In this document: positions 4,983 through 6,720 of the stretch, piece by piece
Position numbering within the stretch: position 1 is the first letter of the stretch
Layout: each line of letters begins with the position of its first letter
Source of the DNA: CAYWVR01 sp964461715
GTDB taxonomy: Bacteria; Planctomycetota; Phycisphaerae; FEN-1346
Reading direction: 5' to 3'
DNA length: 6,720 nt
Assembly (NCBI GenBank): GCA_964461715.1
Contig: CAYWVR010000074.1
Location: 1-6,720 of the forward strand
Made by a program: the position numbers and the translations under genes
The notes under the pieces: model-generated
The model's input: only the letters and a program-made list of their open reading frames with translations
Told to the model about the DNA's origin: nothing
Databases searched by the model: none

Positions 4983-6194
4983 ATGGCCACGGAAGCCTGC
5001 GTCGTCAAACAGCCGAAGGGCCTGAGTGTCTTCGAGCGATACCTGACGCTGTGGGTTCTCCTGTGCATCGCCGGCGGCATCGTGCTGGGCAAGTTCGCCC
5101 CCGGCTTCGCCAAGTCGCTGGACGCCATGGCGATCTACGTGGATTCCGCGCCGGTGGTCTCGATCCCCATCGCGATCTGCCTGTTCCTGATGATGTACCC
5201 GATCATGGTGAAGATCGATTTCGCCGAGGTCATCCAGGCCGGCAAGAGCATCAAGCCCGCCGGGCTGACGCTGTTCGTCAACTGGGCCGTCAAGCCCTTC
5301 ACCATGTACGCCATCGCGCTGCTGTTCCTGGGCACGTTGTTCTACGGGTTCATCGGCCCGGATGCCGTGGACCACGTCAAGATGCCCCTGGGCCTGCACG
5401 ACATGCCGGTCGGCGCGACGCACGGAGCGGGAACCGTGGTCCTGCACGAAGGCGCCAAGATGCTCCAGGTTCCCTTGTGGCGGAGTTACCTGGCGGGATG
5501 CATCCTGCTGGGCATCGCGCCTTGCACGGCGATGGTGCTGGTCTGGGGGTACCTCGCCAAAGGCAACGACGGCCACACGCTGGTGATGGTGGCGATCAAC
5601 TCGCTGACCATGCTGCTGCTCTACGGTCCGCTGGGCGGGTTCCTGCTGGGCATCGGTTCTCTGCCTGTTCCGTGGCAGGCGCTGCTGCTGAGCATTGCGA
5701 TCTACGTGGCCTTGCCCCTCGCCGCGGGTTTTGTCTCCCGCCAATGGATCATCAAGGCCAAGGGCCGCGAGTGGTTCGAGCAGAAGTTCCTGCACGTCCT
5801 GACGCCGATCACCATCGTGGCGCTTCTGGCGACGCTGGTGCTGCTGTTCAGCTTCAAGGGCGAGACGATCCTGGCCGACCCGCTGACAATCCTCTGGATC
5901 GCCATCCCGCTTTTCATCCAGACGACCTTGATTTTCGGCCTGGGCTACGGTCTCGCAAAGCTGCTGAACCTGAGCTATCAGGACGCGGCGCCCTCGGCCA
6001 TGATCGGGGCGAGCAACCACTTCGAGGTGGCCATCGCCACCGCGACGATCCTGTTCGGCCTGTCCAGCGGCGCGGCCCTGGCGACGGTCGTCGGCGTCCT
6101 GATTGAGGTGCCGGTCATGCTTCTTCTGGTCAGAGTCTGCCTGAAGACCCGACACTGGTTCGCGCCCGCCTCGGCAACCGCGCCCGCGAAATAG
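4983..6194 (+). CDS. acr3: ACR3-family arsenite efflux permease
   Basis: This 403-residue inner-membrane permease exports arsenite in exchange for protons (ACR3 branch of the BART superfamily). About ten membrane segments are visible: 20-38, 57-76, 93-121, 169-190, 198-222, 230-252, 272-291, 300-325, 336-359 and 364-388. Family signatures include FERYLTLW (17-24), GIAPCTAMVLVW (177-188), GNDGHTLVMVAINS and GASNHFEVAIATA. Cys181 corresponds to the essential TM4 cysteine and Glu348 to the essential TM9 glutamate described in characterised ACR3 proteins (Cys129 and Glu305 in Alkaliphilus metalliredigens). The loop between segments 3 and 4 is long (about 122-168), which explains a length above the usual 350-370. 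AAGGAAAGGA lies about 9 bases before the ATG. It is the last operon gene and provides the resistance output of ArsR control. Orthologues are often labelled arsB, but this is not the unrelated E. coli ArsB fold. Confidence 0.96.
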   Translation: MATEACVVKQPKGLSVFERYLTLWVLLCIAGGIVLGKFAPGFAKSLDAMAIYVDSAPVVSIPIAICLFLMMYPIMVKIDFAEVIQAGKSIKPAGLTLFVNWAVKPFTMYAIALLFLGTLFYGFIGPDAVDHVKMPLGLHDMPVGATHGAGTVVLHEGAKMLQVPLWRSYLAGCILLGIAPCTAMVLVWGYLAKGNDGHTLVMVAINSLTMLLLYGPLGGFLLGIGSLPVPWQALLLSIAIYVALPLAAGFVSRQWIIKAKGREWFEQKFLHVLTPITIVALLATLVLLFSFKGETILADPLTILWIAIPLFIQTTLIFGLGYGLAKLLNLSYQDAAPSAMIGASNHFEVAIATATILFGLSSGAALATVVGVLIEVPVMLLLVRVCLKTRHWFAPASATAPAK

Positions 6195-6640
6195 AGGGCG
6201 GGTGGCGGGCGAGGCTGTAAGGGTCGGAGGGGAACCGGATCATCTTCGCGCGCCTCGCCGGCGGCGAAAGGTACGGAGTCACCGTTGTCGGGCCGCGTCG
6301 GCTGGGCCATCCGTTTGCGGATCATGCCGCGAGACCCGCCCGTCTCCACCCACCGCTCCGACCGGGCGACATGCTCGCCAAGGAGGGCAGGGCCGGCCTT
6401 TCTCGTCCCGCAAAGGCAGATGCCGCCGTGGTCCGACAGGGCCGCCGCCGGGCCCGAGTGGACGGCCGCGAGGACTCCGGACGCGCCGCGCTTGTGCGGC
6501 GCCTGTGCAGCGCGCCGGAACCCCGCAAGGCCACCAATGGCCCTGGACGGTCATGGTCGGGGGCGGGTGGGGAGAGGCCGATCCGGCGACGTAAGCCGCG
6601 TTTTTGCCGCCCCTTACGTTCACCCGGCACGGGAAAGCAT
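6195..6640. other. Intergenic region between acr3 and tRNA-Thr, no gene supported
   Basis: These 446 bases are open in several frames on both strands, but the products are Arg/Pro/Gly-rich with no domain, signal or ribosome-site support. Possible structures are an 8+8 inverted repeat soon after acr3 (GGCGAGGC at 6208-6215, GCCTCGCC at 6252-6259), a tight GC hairpin (GCGCCGC at 6483-6489, GCGGCGC at 6496-6502) and the repeat at 6589-6619. None is followed by a T-run in the direction of the neighbouring gene, so a terminator for acr3 is not clearly identified. Confidence 0.6.
6589..6619 (-). repeat. Inverted repeat downstream of tRNA-Thr, possible terminator
   Basis: ACGTAAG (6589-6595) and CTTACGT (6613-6619) are perfect 7-bp arms around a 17-base loop with further GC pairing possible inside. 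It starts 21 bases past the 3' end of the minus-strand tRNA, where a terminator or processing hairpin would be expected. No T-run follows on the minus strand, which argues against a classical intrinsic terminator. Confidence 0.35.
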
Positions 6641-6715
6641 TGGAGCCACCTCCGGGATTCGAACCCGGGACCCCCGCTTTACGAAAGCGGTGCTCTACCG
6701 CTGAGCTAAGGTGGC
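6641..6715 (-). tRNA. trnT: tRNA-Thr (anticodon CGU), with encoded CCA
   Basis: The minus strand folds into a full cloverleaf: acceptor GCCACCT/AGGTGGC, D arm GCTC/GAGC with a 7-base loop, anticodon stem CCGCT/AGCGG with loop TTCGTAA (anticodon CGT, plus positions 6681-6683), 5-base variable loop, and T arm CCGGG/CCCGG with loop TTCGAAT. The discriminator base is T and is followed directly by CCA at 6641-6643, so the 3' end is genome-encoded. The anticodon reads ACG threonine codons, which suits a GC-rich genome. Its promoter lies outside the window on the right. It is unrelated in function to the ars operon, whose acr3 gene ends 446 bases away in convergent orientation. Confidence 0.97.
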
Positions 6716-6720
6716 TCGCC

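Noticed and set aside
4806..6155. 449-codon open frame on the minus strand opposite acr3
   Set aside because: Its product is Asp/Gln/His/Arg-rich low-complexity sequence, the usual antisense shadow of a GC-rich membrane-protein gene; acr3 on the other strand is unmistakable.
6285..6704. Plus-strand frame ending in a peptide like GIRTRDPRFTKAVLYR
   Set aside because: That ending is the well-known false translation of the tRNA T-arm and anticodon arm; the DNA is the tRNA-Thr gene.
6641..6715. tRNA-Thr as an attachment site of an integrated element
   Set aside because: I looked for a second copy of the tRNA 3' segment elsewhere in the window and saw none, and there is no integrase gene.

Overview
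The window is GC-rich bacterial chromosomal DNA with little phylogenetically decisive content. The high GC, the Tat-exported flavoprotein and the unrecognised secreted protein pair would suit a Planctomycetota-like or other GC-rich environmental lineage, but this is an impression only. There is no integrase, transposase, CRISPR array or replication origin.

Left third (about 196-2257, minus strand): two genes in one direction, 73 bases apart. The upstream gene (1094-2257) encodes a 387-residue exported, probably lipid-anchored protein of unknown family. The downstream gene (196-1020) encodes a 274-residue exported protein with a glycine-rich hydrophobic core and a Pro-rich, Cys-containing tail. 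A candidate promoter lies at 2395-2422. A 507-base divergent non-coding region (2258-2764) separates this pair from the plus-strand genes.

Middle (2765-3488, plus strand): a single gene for a Tat-exported flavodoxin-fold NAD(P)H/FMN reductase, closed by a strong GC hairpin at 3469-3488.

Right half (3528-6194, plus strand): a compact arsenic-responsive operon. A near-consensus sigma-70 promoter (TTGACG, 17 bases, TAGGAT) is overlapped at its -10/start region by a perfect 8+8 inverted repeat, the expected place for an ArsR operator. The order is arsR (CVC-type sensor), a class I SAM-dependent methyltransferase, a possible 32-codon small ORF, then acr3 (arsenite efflux permease). The junctions are tight: 8 bases between arsR and the methyltransferase ATG, an ATGA overlap into the small ORF, then 6 bases to acr3. 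The expected logic is that arsenite releases ArsR from the operator and Acr3 exports arsenite. No arsC is present. The methyltransferase is not ArsM by its visible motifs, and it carries a CxxC that I do not expect from its family, so it is the most interesting unknown here.

Right end: 446 bases with no supportable gene (6195-6640), then a complete minus-strand tRNA-Thr(CGU) with encoded CCA at 6641-6715.
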